From positions 1 through 49,118 of the forward strand of contig JAFABG010000032.1 in the NCBI GenBank assembly GCA_023426145.1: DNA of 49,118 nucleotides. Direction: 5' to 3'. Under the pieces are notes generated by a model, which was not told where the DNA came from, searched no databases, and was given only the letters and a program-made list of their open reading frames with translations. Origin of the DNA: Bacteroidota bacterium. Lineage in GTDB: Bacteria > Bacteroidota > Bacteroidia > Bacteroidales > Bacteroidaceae. Shown piece after piece: positions 25,917-34,834 of this stretch (within the stretch, counting starts at the first letter, position 1; each line of letters begins with the position of its first letter). A program made the translations under genes and the position numbers.

Positions 25917-26711
25917 TTACCTTACTGGCAAAATGCGTAGCTGACCTTTAAAATTTACAATCAAATTAGCAATACTATATACTGAGCTCTCCGGAATGGA
26001 CAAAATTGCTTGATAATGAAAGCCATTCCGGTCAACTTTAACAAACTTGGTATCAGATAAAATCGCTTGAGTAAGGAAATCCTGAGGAACAACATCTTCA
26101 AACATCTGCTTAGTTAGGTCACTTGCAAATAAGCTTTGCTTACCTTCATAAACGCAGATATGCATTATATTATCATAATAGACATTATCCATACTAATTC
26201 CATCTTCTGAATAAGTAGTCTTAATAACCTTCATTTTTGAAGGATTGATATATACATAAGCGCGATAACGATTACCATTATAGATGACAACACTATCACG
26301 TTTGGTTACCTCTGTATAAGTAGGAATGGTTACTTCTTGGTTAACAAAATTCAAAGAATCCATAGCTTCTTCGGACCTATGCAATCTAATAACATCATCA
26401 GTCATTGAATGAAACCAGAAAATAGTTTTACCTTGCTTATCTATTTTATAATATGTAGTATCATTACCATATGTATAAAGTGTATCTCGTATTATTTTAA
26501 AACTAATAGGAGCACTTTGTACATCTGCATAATAGATTGTATCCCCTACTACACGCATCAATGGCGTCTCAGTATCATCATCCAGCCAAATTCCTTGCAA
26601 AAGTTCTTTTGCGCTTAAGTCTTCTTCAAATTCTGAAGAAGAATGTAAGTTCTTACTATTACAAGACAAAAGCAAGATCGCTATTACCGATATCGCTATA
26701 TACTTTGCCAT
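25917..26711 (-). CDS. DUF4738 lipoprotein
   Basis: From the ATG at 26711 the product is 264 residues with a lipoprotein signal ending in LLLSC. The frame is open to 26753, but that start would place residues before the signal and overlap ugd. The mature part is beta-rich and resembles the Bacteroidetes-specific DUF4738 family, whose function is unknown. It follows ugd by 31 bp on the same strand, so it may be transcribed with the rfbC-ugd pair, although its role is probably unrelated to nucleotide sugars. Confidence 0.7.
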   Translation of the reverse strand: MAKYIAISVIAILLLSCNSKNLHSSSEFEEDLSAKELLQGIWLDDDTETPLMRVVGDTIYYADVQSAPISFKIIRDTLYTYGNDTTYYKIDKQGKTIFWFHSMTDDVIRLHRSEEAMDSLNFVNQEVTIPTYTEVTKRDSVVIYNGNRYRAYVYINPSKMKVIKTTYSEDGISMDNVYYDNIMHICVYEGKQSLFASDLTKQMFEDVVPQDFLTQAILSDTKFVKVDRNGFHYQAILSIPESSVYSIANLIVNFKGQLRILPVR

Positions 26712-26742
26712 TTGTCTATTTTTTATTTTTATAAGAATGAGA

Positions 26743-28056
26743 TTATTTGCCAATGCAAGAATAAGTAAAACCGACCTCTTCTAATTCCTTTTTCTCATAG
26801 ATGTTGCGACCATCTAAAAGAATCGGCTGATTCATCGTTTTCTTGATAACCGCCCAAGAAGGAAGACGAAATTCTTTCCACTCAGTAACTAATAACAAAA
26901 CATCTGCATCGAGAACTGCATCGTACATGTCACGAGCATAGTAAATAACATCTCCAATGCGACGCTTACACTCAGTCATAGCAGCTGGATCATATCCGCG
27001 AACAATACAACCAGCTTTTAATAGTTTATCAATCAAAACTAATGCAGGAGCCTCACGCATGTCGTCTGTTTCAGGTTTAAAGGCCAAACCCCACAAAGCT
27101 ATAGTTTTGCCCTTCAAATCGCCATTAAATAACGTTACCATTTTCTCGAATAATATACTCTTTTGATATTCGTTTACTTCTTCTACAGCACGAAGTACTC
27201 GCATAGAGTATCCACTTTGTTCTGCAGTCTTAATTAATGCTTTAACGTCTTTTGGGAAACATGAACCACCATAGCCAATGCCAGGATACAAAAATTTACG
27301 ACCAATACGAGTATCAGAACCAATACCGCTACGCACCATATTCACATCTGCACCTACTAACTCACACAGATTAGCAATATCATTCATGAAGCTAATACGA
27401 GTTGCAAGCATCGAATTTGCAGCATACTTAGTCATTTCAGCTGAAGGAATATCCATAAATATGACGCGGAAATTATTGAGCAAGAACGGTTTATATAGTT
27501 TAGACATCAGCTTCTCTGCGCGAATAGACTCTACTCCTACAACCACGCGATCAGGACTCATGAAGTCATTAATTGCAGTCCCTTCTTTAAGAAATTCTGG
27601 ATTAGAAGCTACATCAAATTCTATTTTGGCTCCCCTTTTATCTAGTTCTTCTTGAATCGTAGCTCGAATCTTGGTTGCAGTTCCAACAGGCACAGTACTT
27701 TTAGTCACAACAAGCTTATATTGATTCATGTTTCGGCCGATAGTTCGAGCGACCTCCAAGACATAGCTTAAATCTGCGCTCCCGTCTTCATCCGGTGGCG
27801 TACCAACAGCACTAAATATAACCTCAACATCATTCAAACAACTTTCCAAAGAAGTCGTAAATTTGAGTCTTTTAGCTTTGGTATTTCGAAGAACCATTTC
27901 TTCCAATCCATTCTCATAAATTGGAATTATTCCTTTACGTAATGATTCAATTTTTTCACTATTAGTGTCAACACAGGTAACATTCACACCTATTTCGGCA
28001 AAACATGTACCAGTTACTAACCCCACGTAACCAGTTCCAACAATCGCTATTTTCAT
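26743..28056 (-). CDS. ugd: UDP-glucose 6-dehydrogenase
   Basis: The 437-residue enzyme oxidises UDP-glucose to UDP-glucuronate with NAD, supplying uronic acids for capsule or LPS. The N-terminal Rossmann motif is GTGYVGLVTG (7-16), and the catalytic cysteine is Cys266 in GGSCFPKD. Length fits the bacterial UDP-glucose/GDP-mannose dehydrogenase family, and residues such as EFLKEGTA (154-161) support UDP-glucose. It lies 20 bp after rfbC, forming a small nucleotide-sugar operon. Confidence 0.92.
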   Translation of the reverse strand: MKIAIVGTGYVGLVTGTCFAEIGVNVTCVDTNSEKIESLRKGIIPIYENGLEEMVLRNTKAKRLKFTTSLESCLNDVEVIFSAVGTPPDEDGSADLSYVLEVARTIGRNMNQYKLVVTKSTVPVGTATKIRATIQEELDKRGAKIEFDVASNPEFLKEGTAINDFMSPDRVVVGVESIRAEKLMSKLYKPFLLNNFRVIFMDIPSAEMTKYAANSMLATRISFMNDIANLCELVGADVNMVRSGIGSDTRIGRKFLYPGIGYGGSCFPKDVKALIKTAEQSGYSMRVLRAVEEVNEYQKSILFEKMVTLFNGDLKGKTIALWGLAFKPETDDMREAPALVLIDKLLKAGCIVRGYDPAAMTECKRRIGDVIYYARDMYDAVLDADVLLLVTEWKEFRLPSWAVIKKTMNQPILLDGRNIYEKKELEEVGFTYSCIGK

Positions 28057-28076
28057 ACTAATCGATTTATTAACGT

Positions 28077-28625
28077 TTATCTAAAATATGCAGCATTTTT
28101 AAAATTCAAACCACACAAATCTTTCGGTGATAAAATCATTTGAGATTCAGCTAACGGCCAATCTATTGCTATAGTTTCATCATTATATAAAATAGAAACT
28201 TCACATTGTGGAGCATATATATTATCTACCTTATAAACAAAGACAGCTTCCTCACTCAATACTGCAAAACCATGGGCAAACCCACGAGGAATGAAAAATT
28301 GTCGTTTGTTTTGCTCACTAAGCAATACACTTACATACTTACCAAAGGTCGGAGACGATTGGCGCAAATCAACAGCTACATCAAGCACTTCCCCCTTTAT
28401 AACACGCACCAACTTTGCTTGACTATATTCTCCTGTTTGATAGTGTAATCCCCTCAATACACCAAAAGATGATTTAGACTCATTTTCTTGCACAAAATTT
28501 ACAGGACCTATATTCGATTCAAACTCTTCTTTTTTGAAAGATTCCATAAAGTAACCTCTTTCATCAGAAAACACTTTTGGTTCAATTAGCCAAACTCCGT
28601 CAATCTCAGTCTGTATATAATTCAT
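28077..28625 (-). CDS. rfbC: dTDP-4-dehydrorhamnose 3,5-epimerase
   Basis: The 182-residue cupin-fold enzyme performs the third step of dTDP-L-rhamnose synthesis. Family features are RGLHYQ with catalytic His61, KGEVLDVAVDLR (78-88), FIPRGFAHGF and VYKVDNIYAP with the tyrosine that acts as the acid. rfbA, rfbB and rfbD are not in this window, so the rest of the pathway must lie elsewhere. It precedes ugd by 20 bp. A TACTTTTG -7-like box is present on the minus strand at 28660-28653. Confidence 0.9.
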   Translation of the reverse strand: MNYIQTEIDGVWLIEPKVFSDERGYFMESFKKEEFESNIGPVNFVQENESKSSFGVLRGLHYQTGEYSQAKLVRVIKGEVLDVAVDLRQSSPTFGKYVSVLLSEQNKRQFFIPRGFAHGFAVLSEEAVFVYKVDNIYAPQCEVSILYNDETIAIDWPLAESQMILSPKDLCGLNFKNAAYFR

Positions 28626-28703
28626 TCTTTAACAGTAATAAGTAAAACAATACAAAAGTAATCTTTTTTTTGAAGTTTTCTGGTATATGTCCAATTAATC
28701 TTT

Positions 28704-28711
28704 TAATTTTG
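28704..28711 (+). promoter_or_regulatory. -7 box very close to the HU-SPOR start codon
   Basis: TAATTTTG fits TAnnTTTG and ends only 5 bp before the ATG at 28717. If active, transcription would begin at or next to the start codon, giving a leaderless or nearly leaderless mRNA. Confidence 0.4.
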
Positions 28712-28716
28712 CACTC

Positions 28717-29784
28717 ATGATAGAATTAGCACAACATATTGAAGATTTATTACTAGATAATGATTGCGTAATCGTGCCTCATTTCGGAGGATTCGTAACT
28801 CATTACACCTCTGCTATTTATCAAAAAGAAGACAACCTTTTTTCACCTCCACAAAGAAGTATAGGTTTTAATCCTCAATTAAAGCTTAATGATGGCGTGT
28901 TAGTACAATCTTATATGTCCGTTCATAATACAAGCTTTGCTGATGCATCGCGTATGGTAGAGAAAGAGGTACATATGCTTATTGATGTTCTCCATGAAAA
29001 GGGGAAGGTTCAATTAGAAAACATTGGTGAGATTCATTATAACATTTACGGGAATTATGAATTCACTCCGTATAACAATAAAATAATGACGCCTGAATTA
29101 TATGGGTTAGGTGCTTTTGAAATGCAAGAACTTTCTACAATTCAACGAAAAGAAAAGAAAGCAGTCGCAATTACCTCAAAAAAACATAGACCATATAAGA
29201 TTGACAATCATTCATTCATTCGAAATGTAGCGGCTATGATTGCAGCTATCGTTATATTCTTTGCGTTTTCAACTCCAGTAGAGAATACATATATAGCAAA
29301 AAACAATTATGCACAATTATTACCCGAAGAATTATTCTCAAATTTTGAAAGCCAGTCTGTAGCTTTGACTCCTATCCCTACGAGAAAAGAGACGAAGGAA
29401 ATTACGACAAAAAAGACAGTAAAGACTACCTTCAGAAGTAAACCATCACTAAAGAATAATATATCAAAACCTATTGTAACTAGAGACATTAAAGTCGCTG
29501 AGCAAAAGGCTAAATCTATATTACCACAAGTCATTCCTACTCCAGTTAAAACTCAAGAAATGCCTTTCCATATTATAGTAGCTGGAGGAATAAGCCAAAA
29601 AGATGCAGAAATCATAGCTAATGAATTGAAAAATAAGGGATATTCAACAGCGGTAGCATTAAATTGTGATGGAAAAATTCGTGTTAGCATTCTCTCTTTT
29701 AACAGCCGAAAAGAAGCTACTTCACAACTTTTAGAGCTTAGAAAAAATGAAAAATTTCAGAATGCCTGGTTATTGGCAAAATAA
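28717..29784 (+). CDS. HU-like (CCDC81-type) / transmembrane / SPOR protein
   Basis: The 355-residue protein has three parts. Residues 1-130 form one or two HU-like domains of the prokaryotic CCDC81 type (IVPHFGGFVTHY, QSYMSVHNTSFADA). Residues 170-187 are a single membrane helix. Residues 282-355 form a SPOR domain, a fold that binds denuded peptidoglycan at division sites. The linker between helix and SPOR is Lys/Thr-rich. The layout puts the HU-like part in the cytoplasm and SPOR in the periplasm. Whether the HU-like part binds DNA is unknown. It is followed after 15 bp by a zinc-ribbon/FHA gene. Confidence 0.8.
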   Translation: MIELAQHIEDLLLDNDCVIVPHFGGFVTHYTSAIYQKEDNLFSPPQRSIGFNPQLKLNDGVLVQSYMSVHNTSFADASRMVEKEVHMLIDVLHEKGKVQLENIGEIHYNIYGNYEFTPYNNKIMTPELYGLGAFEMQELSTIQRKEKKAVAITSKKHRPYKIDNHSFIRNVAAMIAAIVIFFAFSTPVENTYIAKNNYAQLLPEELFSNFESQSVALTPIPTRKETKEITTKKTVKTTFRSKPSLKNNISKPIVTRDIKVAEQKAKSILPQVIPTPVKTQEMPFHIIVAGGISQKDAEIIANELKNKGYSTAVALNCDGKIRVSILSFNSRKEATSQLLELRKNEKFQNAWLLAK

Positions 29785-29799
29785 ATCTTTTTAAAATAT

Positions 29800-30333
29800 A
29801 TGAAACGAGTTCTTTGTCCAAAATGCGAGAATTACCTCTATTTTGATGAAACCAAATATAGCGAAGGCCAATCGCTTGTATTTGTATGTGAGCATTGTGG
29901 CAAACAATTTAGCATTCGTCTTGGCAAAAGCAAAGTAAAATCATTAAGAAAAGAAGAAAATCTTGAAGAAGAAGTTGAAAAGCAAAATGAAGGATTTGGA
30001 TATATTACTGTGCTTGAAAATGTCTTCGGATTTAAGCAAATTTTTCCTTTACAAGAAGGAGATAATGTGATAGGGAGACGTTGCGTAGGGACTTTAATCA
30101 ACACTCCTATTGAAAGTGGAGATATGAGTATGGACAGACGCCATTGTGTTATTAATGTAAGTAGAAACAAACAAAATAAACTCATTTACACACTAAAAGA
30201 TGGGCCAAGCTTGACCGGCACTTTTTTGATGAATGAAATCCTAAAAGATAAGGATCGCATTCGTATTAAGGATGGCGCAATCATAACCATTGGAGCAACT
30301 ACATTTATTCTCCACTCTGCAGAAAATGAGTAA
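29800..30333 (+). CDS. Zinc-ribbon and FHA domain protein
   Basis: The 177-residue protein begins with a zinc ribbon (Cys6, Cys9, Cys30, Cys33), has an acidic linker (about 48-62) and ends in an FHA domain (about 70-175). FHA hallmarks are GRRCVG, the MDRRHCVI segment and a late GAIITIGATTF strand. FHA domains bind phosphothreonine, so a serine/threonine kinase partner would be expected, but none is encoded here. Pairing with the HU-SPOR gene suggests a membrane or division role; this is inference. Confidence 0.78.
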   Translation: MKRVLCPKCENYLYFDETKYSEGQSLVFVCEHCGKQFSIRLGKSKVKSLRKEENLEEEVEKQNEGFGYITVLENVFGFKQIFPLQEGDNVIGRRCVGTLINTPIESGDMSMDRRHCVINVSRNKQNKLIYTLKDGPSLTGTFLMNEILKDKDRIRIKDGAIITIGATTFILHSAENE

Positions 30334-30374
30334 TATTTTTCTAACTATATTACATAGTTAGTAGAAAGCTAAAG

Positions 30375-30410
30375 AAATGGCGCCATTGAGAATTTAGTGA
30401 CGCCATTTTT
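30375..30410. terminator. Hairpin between the FHA gene and uxaB
   Basis: AAATGGCG (30375-30382) pairs with CGCCATTT (30401-30408), followed on the plus strand by a T run and preceded on the minus side by mixed sequence. It lies between convergent genes and probably serves the plus-strand transcript. Confidence 0.6.
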
Positions 30411-30430
30411 ATTGAGAACTTAATAGTGTA

Positions 30431-31870
30431 TTATAATATACTCTTCACAGTTTCAAGCATTCCTCTTTCTTGAATTGAATCGAGATTAGCAATTACAGCG
30501 TCTGTTAAACCTGAAATTTTATTCAAGTCTTCGCCCCATATAAATTCAGCAGCTAAGACACCTTCTGCAACTTTAGTGGTAGAACCTGTTGCCCAAAGCT
30601 CTTTAAGCAGATTCATGATTTCAGGAGCATCATTAGGAACAATCTCAGCACCATCAGCACGTACACCGCCCTTATAATAAGTTATAATTGCAGCTAATCC
30701 AAGTACCAGTCCTTTAGGAAGCTCACCTTTTCTCTCCAAATAAGTTTTAAGCCCTGGAAGATCACGAGTTTCATATTTTGGGAATGAATTAAGCATAATA
30801 CTTGTTACCGCATGATCAACAAACGGGTTATTAAAACGTTCTAATACGTCTTCAGCAAATTTCTTCAATTCATCTTTTGGCAAATTCAAGGTCTCCATCA
30901 ATTCATCAAACATTACTTTGTGAATATATTTACCTATTACCTCATGTTGACAAGCATCACGTACGATGTTAACACCAGACAAATATGCCACAGGAGAAAG
31001 AACTGTGTGAGGACCGTTTAATAGAGTAACCTTACGTTCATGATATGGAGCTTCAGATGGAACAAACAATACGTTCAACCCAGCTTTGTCAGCAGGAAAT
31101 TCTTCAGAAACTTCTTGCGGAGCTTCAATTACCCACAAATGAAAAATCTCAGCCTGAACAACTAAATTATCATCATATTGAATTTTTTCTTTAATTGCAT
31201 CAATCTCTTTACGAGGGAATCCTGGAACAATTCGGTCTACTAATGTTGCATATACTCCACATGCTTCTTCAAACCAAGTTTTAAACTCACCGCCTAGGTT
31301 CCATAACTCAATATATTGATAGATCGTTTCTTTTAACTTATGACCATTCAAGAAGATAAGTTCGCATGGGAAAATAATTAAACCTTTAGTTTTGTCACCA
31401 TTAAATGTTTTGAAACGATGATACAAAAGTTGAGTCAATTTGCCAGGATAAGATGAAGCAGGTGCATCTTCAAGCTTACAAGCAGGATCAAAAGTAATCC
31501 CAGCCTCTGTAGTATTTGAAATAACAAAGCGCATTTCCGGTTGCTCTGCTAGTTTCATAAACTCTGCATTCTGAGTATAAGGATTTAATGCTCTACTAAT
31601 TACATCAATCATTGTTAAGCTATTAACAACTTCTCCCTTATCAAGCCCCTGAAGATTGACATGATACAAATCATCTTGGGCATTCAGCATATCAACCATT
31701 CCTTTATCAATCGGCTGAACTACAACAACACTACTGTTGAAATCAGTTTTTTGATTCATGTTACAGATAATCCAGTCAACAAATGCACGTAAAAAATTAC
31801 CTTCACCAAATTGGATGATACGCTCCGGACGTTGAATTTTAGGAGCTGTTTCTTTGTTTAATACTTTCAT
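30431..31870 (-). CDS. uxaB: Tagaturonate reductase (altronate oxidoreductase)
   Basis: The enzyme reduces D-tagaturonate to D-altronate with NADH in galacturonate breakdown. From the ATG at 31870 it has 479 residues; the open frame to 31912 would overlap the regulator gene and adds residues not seen in the family. The N-terminal motif IIQFGEGNFLRAFVDW is diagnostic of the mannitol/altronate dehydrogenase superfamily, and NGPHTVLSPVAYLSG is a family-specific segment. It follows the LacI-type regulator by 28 bp and is divergent from uxaC, so the locus handles hexuronates, typically from pectin. Altronate dehydratase (uxaA) is not in the window. Confidence 0.9.
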   Translation of the reverse strand: MKVLNKETAPKIQRPERIIQFGEGNFLRAFVDWIICNMNQKTDFNSSVVVVQPIDKGMVDMLNAQDDLYHVNLQGLDKGEVVNSLTMIDVISRALNPYTQNAEFMKLAEQPEMRFVISNTTEAGITFDPACKLEDAPASSYPGKLTQLLYHRFKTFNGDKTKGLIIFPCELIFLNGHKLKETIYQYIELWNLGGEFKTWFEEACGVYATLVDRIVPGFPRKEIDAIKEKIQYDDNLVVQAEIFHLWVIEAPQEVSEEFPADKAGLNVLFVPSEAPYHERKVTLLNGPHTVLSPVAYLSGVNIVRDACQHEVIGKYIHKVMFDELMETLNLPKDELKKFAEDVLERFNNPFVDHAVTSIMLNSFPKYETRDLPGLKTYLERKGELPKGLVLGLAAIITYYKGGVRADGAEIVPNDAPEIMNLLKELWATGSTTKVAEGVLAAEFIWGEDLNKISGLTDAVIANLDSIQERGMLETVKSIL

Positions 31871-31898
31871 GTTAATTATTAATTTATAAAATTTGATA

Positions 31899-32966
31899 TT
31901 ATACAAACTCAAAATAAAAGTCTATATTTTCTTTAATTAAGATATCGATAGGCATATAAGTTATAGACTCTACATGTTTCTTAAAAACAATGCGATCACA
32001 TAATGCTTTTACCCCACAATACCCTTGTAACTCAGGACGCTGACCTATTAAATAATGTACATCATCAGATTTCAACAATTCAACATTCGCTTTTAATAAG
32101 TCATATCCAATCAATCCTTTCATTCTTCTACCCACACGGTGTAAATATTCACCTAGCTGATATACTCTTGAATTGAATACTACACCCAAAGTTGCTTGAG
32201 GATACTTTTGAAAAAAATCGTCTAAAATCTCCCTATTACTATCCTGATTTGATTTATTCAACACTACTTCATGAATGGCTATTCCATCATATTCTTCAGA
32301 TAGATATTGCATAAAACCATCTAAGCGACGCTGCATCTGTATTTCAGCAGGATTATTTTTATTATTACTCAGAAATAAAGCCAATTCTTGACCATCACCT
32401 GGTAAGTAGTTGCGCATTAATATTTTAGCTGCAATGTAACCACTCTTATAAGAATCTTGTCCGATATAAGTCAGTGCATCTACTTCCTCCATATTAAAAT
32501 CAATAAATGCATAGACTATATTATTATTTTGTAGATAAGTAGTCAGTGCAAGTGTTTCCTCTCTAAAATTTGGAGCTATTAGAACAGCGTCAATTTTATT
32601 CTTTTCAATAGACAGACATGCATCTTGATAACTTGCTTTATCTCCATGATCATAATATACGTAAGTCACGCTTACATTAAATGAGCGAAGCTCTCTCTGA
32701 GCTTGTTCAATACCTGCTACGACAGAATACCAATAGTCATGGCCAATATAATAAGGAATGAGACATAAAAAAGAATATTTCTTTTTTGCAGCTAAACCTA
32801 TAGCAAAAACATTAGGTTGATAATTAATTTCATCAAGTATTTTTTGCACCTTTTCTTTACTCTGAGAAGACACATCACCACGATTATGCAGAACCCTATC
32901 AACCGTTCCGGCAGAAACTCCAGCCATACGAGCAATATCTTTTATGGTATAATTCTGGTCCTCCAT
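31899..32966 (-). CDS. LacI-family regulator, probably of hexuronate use
   Basis: The 355-residue protein starts with a LacI helix-turn-helix (YTIKDIARMAGVSAGTVDRVLHNRG, about 6-30, shown in part: DIARMAGVSAGTVDRV) and a hinge (YQPNVFAIGLAAKK). A periplasmic-binding-protein-like sensor domain with two lobes follows. It lies between uxaB and uxaC, which makes hexuronate or a pathway intermediate the likely ligand. A TATATTTG -7 box at 33008-33001 on the minus strand overlaps the plus-strand uxaC promoter, so the regulator could control itself and uxaC from one site. Confidence 0.85.
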   Translation of the reverse strand: MEDQNYTIKDIARMAGVSAGTVDRVLHNRGDVSSQSKEKVQKILDEINYQPNVFAIGLAAKKKYSFLCLIPYYIGHDYWYSVVAGIEQAQRELRSFNVSVTYVYYDHGDKASYQDACLSIEKNKIDAVLIAPNFREETLALTTYLQNNNIVYAFIDFNMEEVDALTYIGQDSYKSGYIAAKILMRNYLPGDGQELALFLSNNKNNPAEIQMQRRLDGFMQYLSEEYDGIAIHEVVLNKSNQDSNREILDDFFQKYPQATLGVVFNSRVYQLGEYLHRVGRRMKGLIGYDLLKANVELLKSDDVHYLIGQRPELQGYCGVKALCDRIVFKKHVESITYMPIDILIKENIDFYFEFV

Positions 32967-33000
32967 GGAGTTAAAACTTAAATATTATAAATAATCGCTG

Positions 33001-33047
33001 CAAATATACGAATAATTTTGTTTCTCCAAGTAAATATTCTACTTTTG
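33001..33047. promoter_or_regulatory. Overlapping divergent promoters of lacI-type gene and uxaC
   Basis: On the plus strand TTTG (33017-33020), a 19-bp spacer and TACTTTTG (33040-33047) form a consensus Bacteroides promoter. On the minus strand TATATTTG (33008-33001), with CTTG 18 bp upstream (33030-33027), serves the regulator. The two overlap back to back. Confidence 0.7.
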
Positions 33048-33093
33048 TGTTCGATAACGGTTAATAAAACTAAAACTAAGTTTTACACTTATT

Positions 33094-33115
33094 TCGCTAT
33101 ATATCAGCGATATAT
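33094..33115. promoter_or_regulatory. Interlocking inverted repeats in the uxaC leader
   Basis: TCGCT (33094-33098) pairs with AGCGA (33106-33110), and ATATATC (33099-33105) pairs with GATATAT (33109-33115). The two symmetries overlap downstream of the uxaC promoter. A repressor site or an mRNA structure is possible. Just after the -7 box, TTCGATAACGGTTA (from 33050) has a CG-centred look and is another operator candidate. Confidence 0.4.
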
Positions 33116-33165
33116 GGGTATAAAAACAAAAAGTAATAATTTTATATACTAAAAACACAGTAATA

Positions 33166-34572
33166 ATGAAGAACTTTATGGATGAAAACTTTTTGTTGCA
33201 AACAGAAACTGCACAAAAGTTGTATCACGAACATGCGGCTAAAATGCCTATTATCGACTATCACTGTCACTTAATCCCTCAAATGGTAGCTGACGATTAC
33301 AAGTTTAAATCACTAACAGAAATCTGGTTAGGTGGCGATCATTACAAATGGCGTGCCATGCGTACTAATGGGATCGACGAACGCTACTGTACCGGAAAAG
33401 ATACTACCGATTGGGAGAAATTTGAGAAATGGGCAGAAACTGTACCTTACACATTCCGTAACCCATTATATCACTGGACTCACCTAGAATTAAAGACAGC
33501 TTTTGGTATTGATAAGATTTTGAGCCCTAAAACTGCTCGCGAAATCTACGATGAATGTAACGAGAAATTATCTCAGCCTGAATATTCAGCTCGTGGAATG
33601 ATGCGTCGCTATCATGTTGAAGTTGTTTGTACTACCGACGATCCTATTGACTCTCTTGAATACCATATCAAGACACGTGAAAGTGGTTTTGAAATTAAAA
33701 TGCTACCAACTTGGCGTCCAGACAAAGCAATGGCAGTAGAAGTTCCTGCCGATTTCCGTGCTTATGTTGAAAAACTATCAGAAGTTAGTGGTGTAACTAT
33801 TTCAGCTTTTGATGATATGATTGCGGCTCTTCGCAAACGTCACGACTTCTTCGCTGAACAAGGTTGCCGTTTATCAGATCACGGTATAGAAGAATTTTAT
33901 GCTGAAGATTATACAGACGCAGAAATCAAAGCGATATTTAATAAGGTTTATGGAGGCGCTAACTTAACAAAAGAAGAAGTGTTGAAATTTAAATCGGCAA
34001 TGCTTGTTATTTTTGGAGAAATGGACTGGGAAAAAGGATGGACTCAACAATTCCACTATGGTGCCATTCGTAACAATAACAGCAAGATGTTTAAATTACT
34101 TGGCGCAGATACCGGATTCGACTCAATTGGAGAATTTACCACTGCTAAAGCTATGTCTAAATTCCTCGATCGCTTGAATGCGAATGGTAAGTTAACAAAA
34201 ACTATTCTTTATAACTTGAATCCTTGTGCCAATGAAGTTATAGCAACAATGTTGGGTAACTTCCAAGACGGATCTGTAGCCGGAAAAATCCAATTCGGAT
34301 CTGGATGGTGGTTTTTAGACCAAAAAGATGGTATGGAAAAGCAAATGAACGCTCTATCTGTACTAGGACTTTTAAGTCGCTTCGTTGGTATGTTAACAGA
34401 CTCTCGCTCATTCCTTTCTTATCCTCGCCACGAATATTTCCGTCGTACATTATGTAACTTGGTTGGACGTGATGTAGAAAACGGAGAAATCCCTGTATCT
34501 GAGATAGAACGCGTAAATCAAATGATAGAAGATATTAGCTATAACAATGCAAAGAATTTCTTTAATTTTTAA
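33166..34572 (+). CDS. uxaC: Glucuronate isomerase (uronate isomerase)
   Basis: The 468-residue enzyme interconverts D-glucuronate with D-fructuronate and D-galacturonate with D-tagaturonate, so it makes the substrate of UxaB. It belongs to the amidohydrolase superfamily: the metal-binding HxH is His33-His35 in DYHCHLIP, and typical segments include VCTTDDP, LPTWRPD and SYPRHEYFRR. Length matches the bacterial enzyme. Its own promoter lies at 33017-33047, leaving a leader of roughly 110 nt that contains the inverted repeats. A terminator follows at 34603-34650. Confidence 0.94.
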   Translation: MKNFMDENFLLQTETAQKLYHEHAAKMPIIDYHCHLIPQMVADDYKFKSLTEIWLGGDHYKWRAMRTNGIDERYCTGKDTTDWEKFEKWAETVPYTFRNPLYHWTHLELKTAFGIDKILSPKTAREIYDECNEKLSQPEYSARGMMRRYHVEVVCTTDDPIDSLEYHIKTRESGFEIKMLPTWRPDKAMAVEVPADFRAYVEKLSEVSGVTISAFDDMIAALRKRHDFFAEQGCRLSDHGIEEFYAEDYTDAEIKAIFNKVYGGANLTKEEVLKFKSAMLVIFGEMDWEKGWTQQFHYGAIRNNNSKMFKLLGADTGFDSIGEFTTAKAMSKFLDRLNANGKLTKTILYNLNPCANEVIATMLGNFQDGSVAGKIQFGSGWWFLDQKDGMEKQMNALSVLGLLSRFVGMLTDSRSFLSYPRHEYFRRTLCNLVGRDVENGEIPVSEIERVNQMIEDISYNNAKNFFNF

Positions 34573-34602
34573 GCTATAAAATAACTCAGATTAGATAAAC
34601 AA

Positions 34603-34650
34603 AAAAAATGCTGCTATCCAATTTTGATATTTTGGATAGTGGCGTTTTTT
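34603..34650 (+). terminator. Terminator after uxaC
   Basis: Nineteen-nucleotide arms (34603-34621 and 34632-34650) pair with two G-T wobbles; the right arm ends in a T6 run. It starts 30 bp after the stop codon. Confidence 0.85.
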
Positions 34651-34690
34651 ATTTATACTATAGCCCCTTAAGACCAACTTGCTAAAATAG

Positions 34691-34724
34691 AAAAAGCGTT
34701 GAAATGATTGATTCCAACGCTTTT
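34691..34724 (-). terminator. Terminator of the tRNA-Lys genes
   Basis: AAAAGCGTTG (34692-34701) and CAACGCTTTT (34715-34724) are perfect reverse complements with a T5 run on the minus strand, 16 bp after the last tRNA-Lys. Confidence 0.8.
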
Positions 34725-34739
34725 CATTATAAATATTTG

Positions 34740-34812
34740 TACACCCTCAGGGATTCGAACCCTGGACCCACTGATTAAGAGTCAGTTGCTCTACCAACTG
34801 AGCTAAGAGTGC
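34740..34812 (-). tRNA. tRNA-Lys (CUU), copy 2 in transcription order
   Basis: On the minus strand a 73-nt cloverleaf is read. The acceptor GCACTCT pairs with AGGGTGT, the anticodon loop CTCTTAA gives anticodon CTT, and the T arm is CAGGGTTCGAATCCCTG. CCA is not encoded. It is identical to the neighbouring copy. Confidence 0.94.
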
Positions 34813-34834
34813 AGGAAGTGCAATTTCGGATTTG

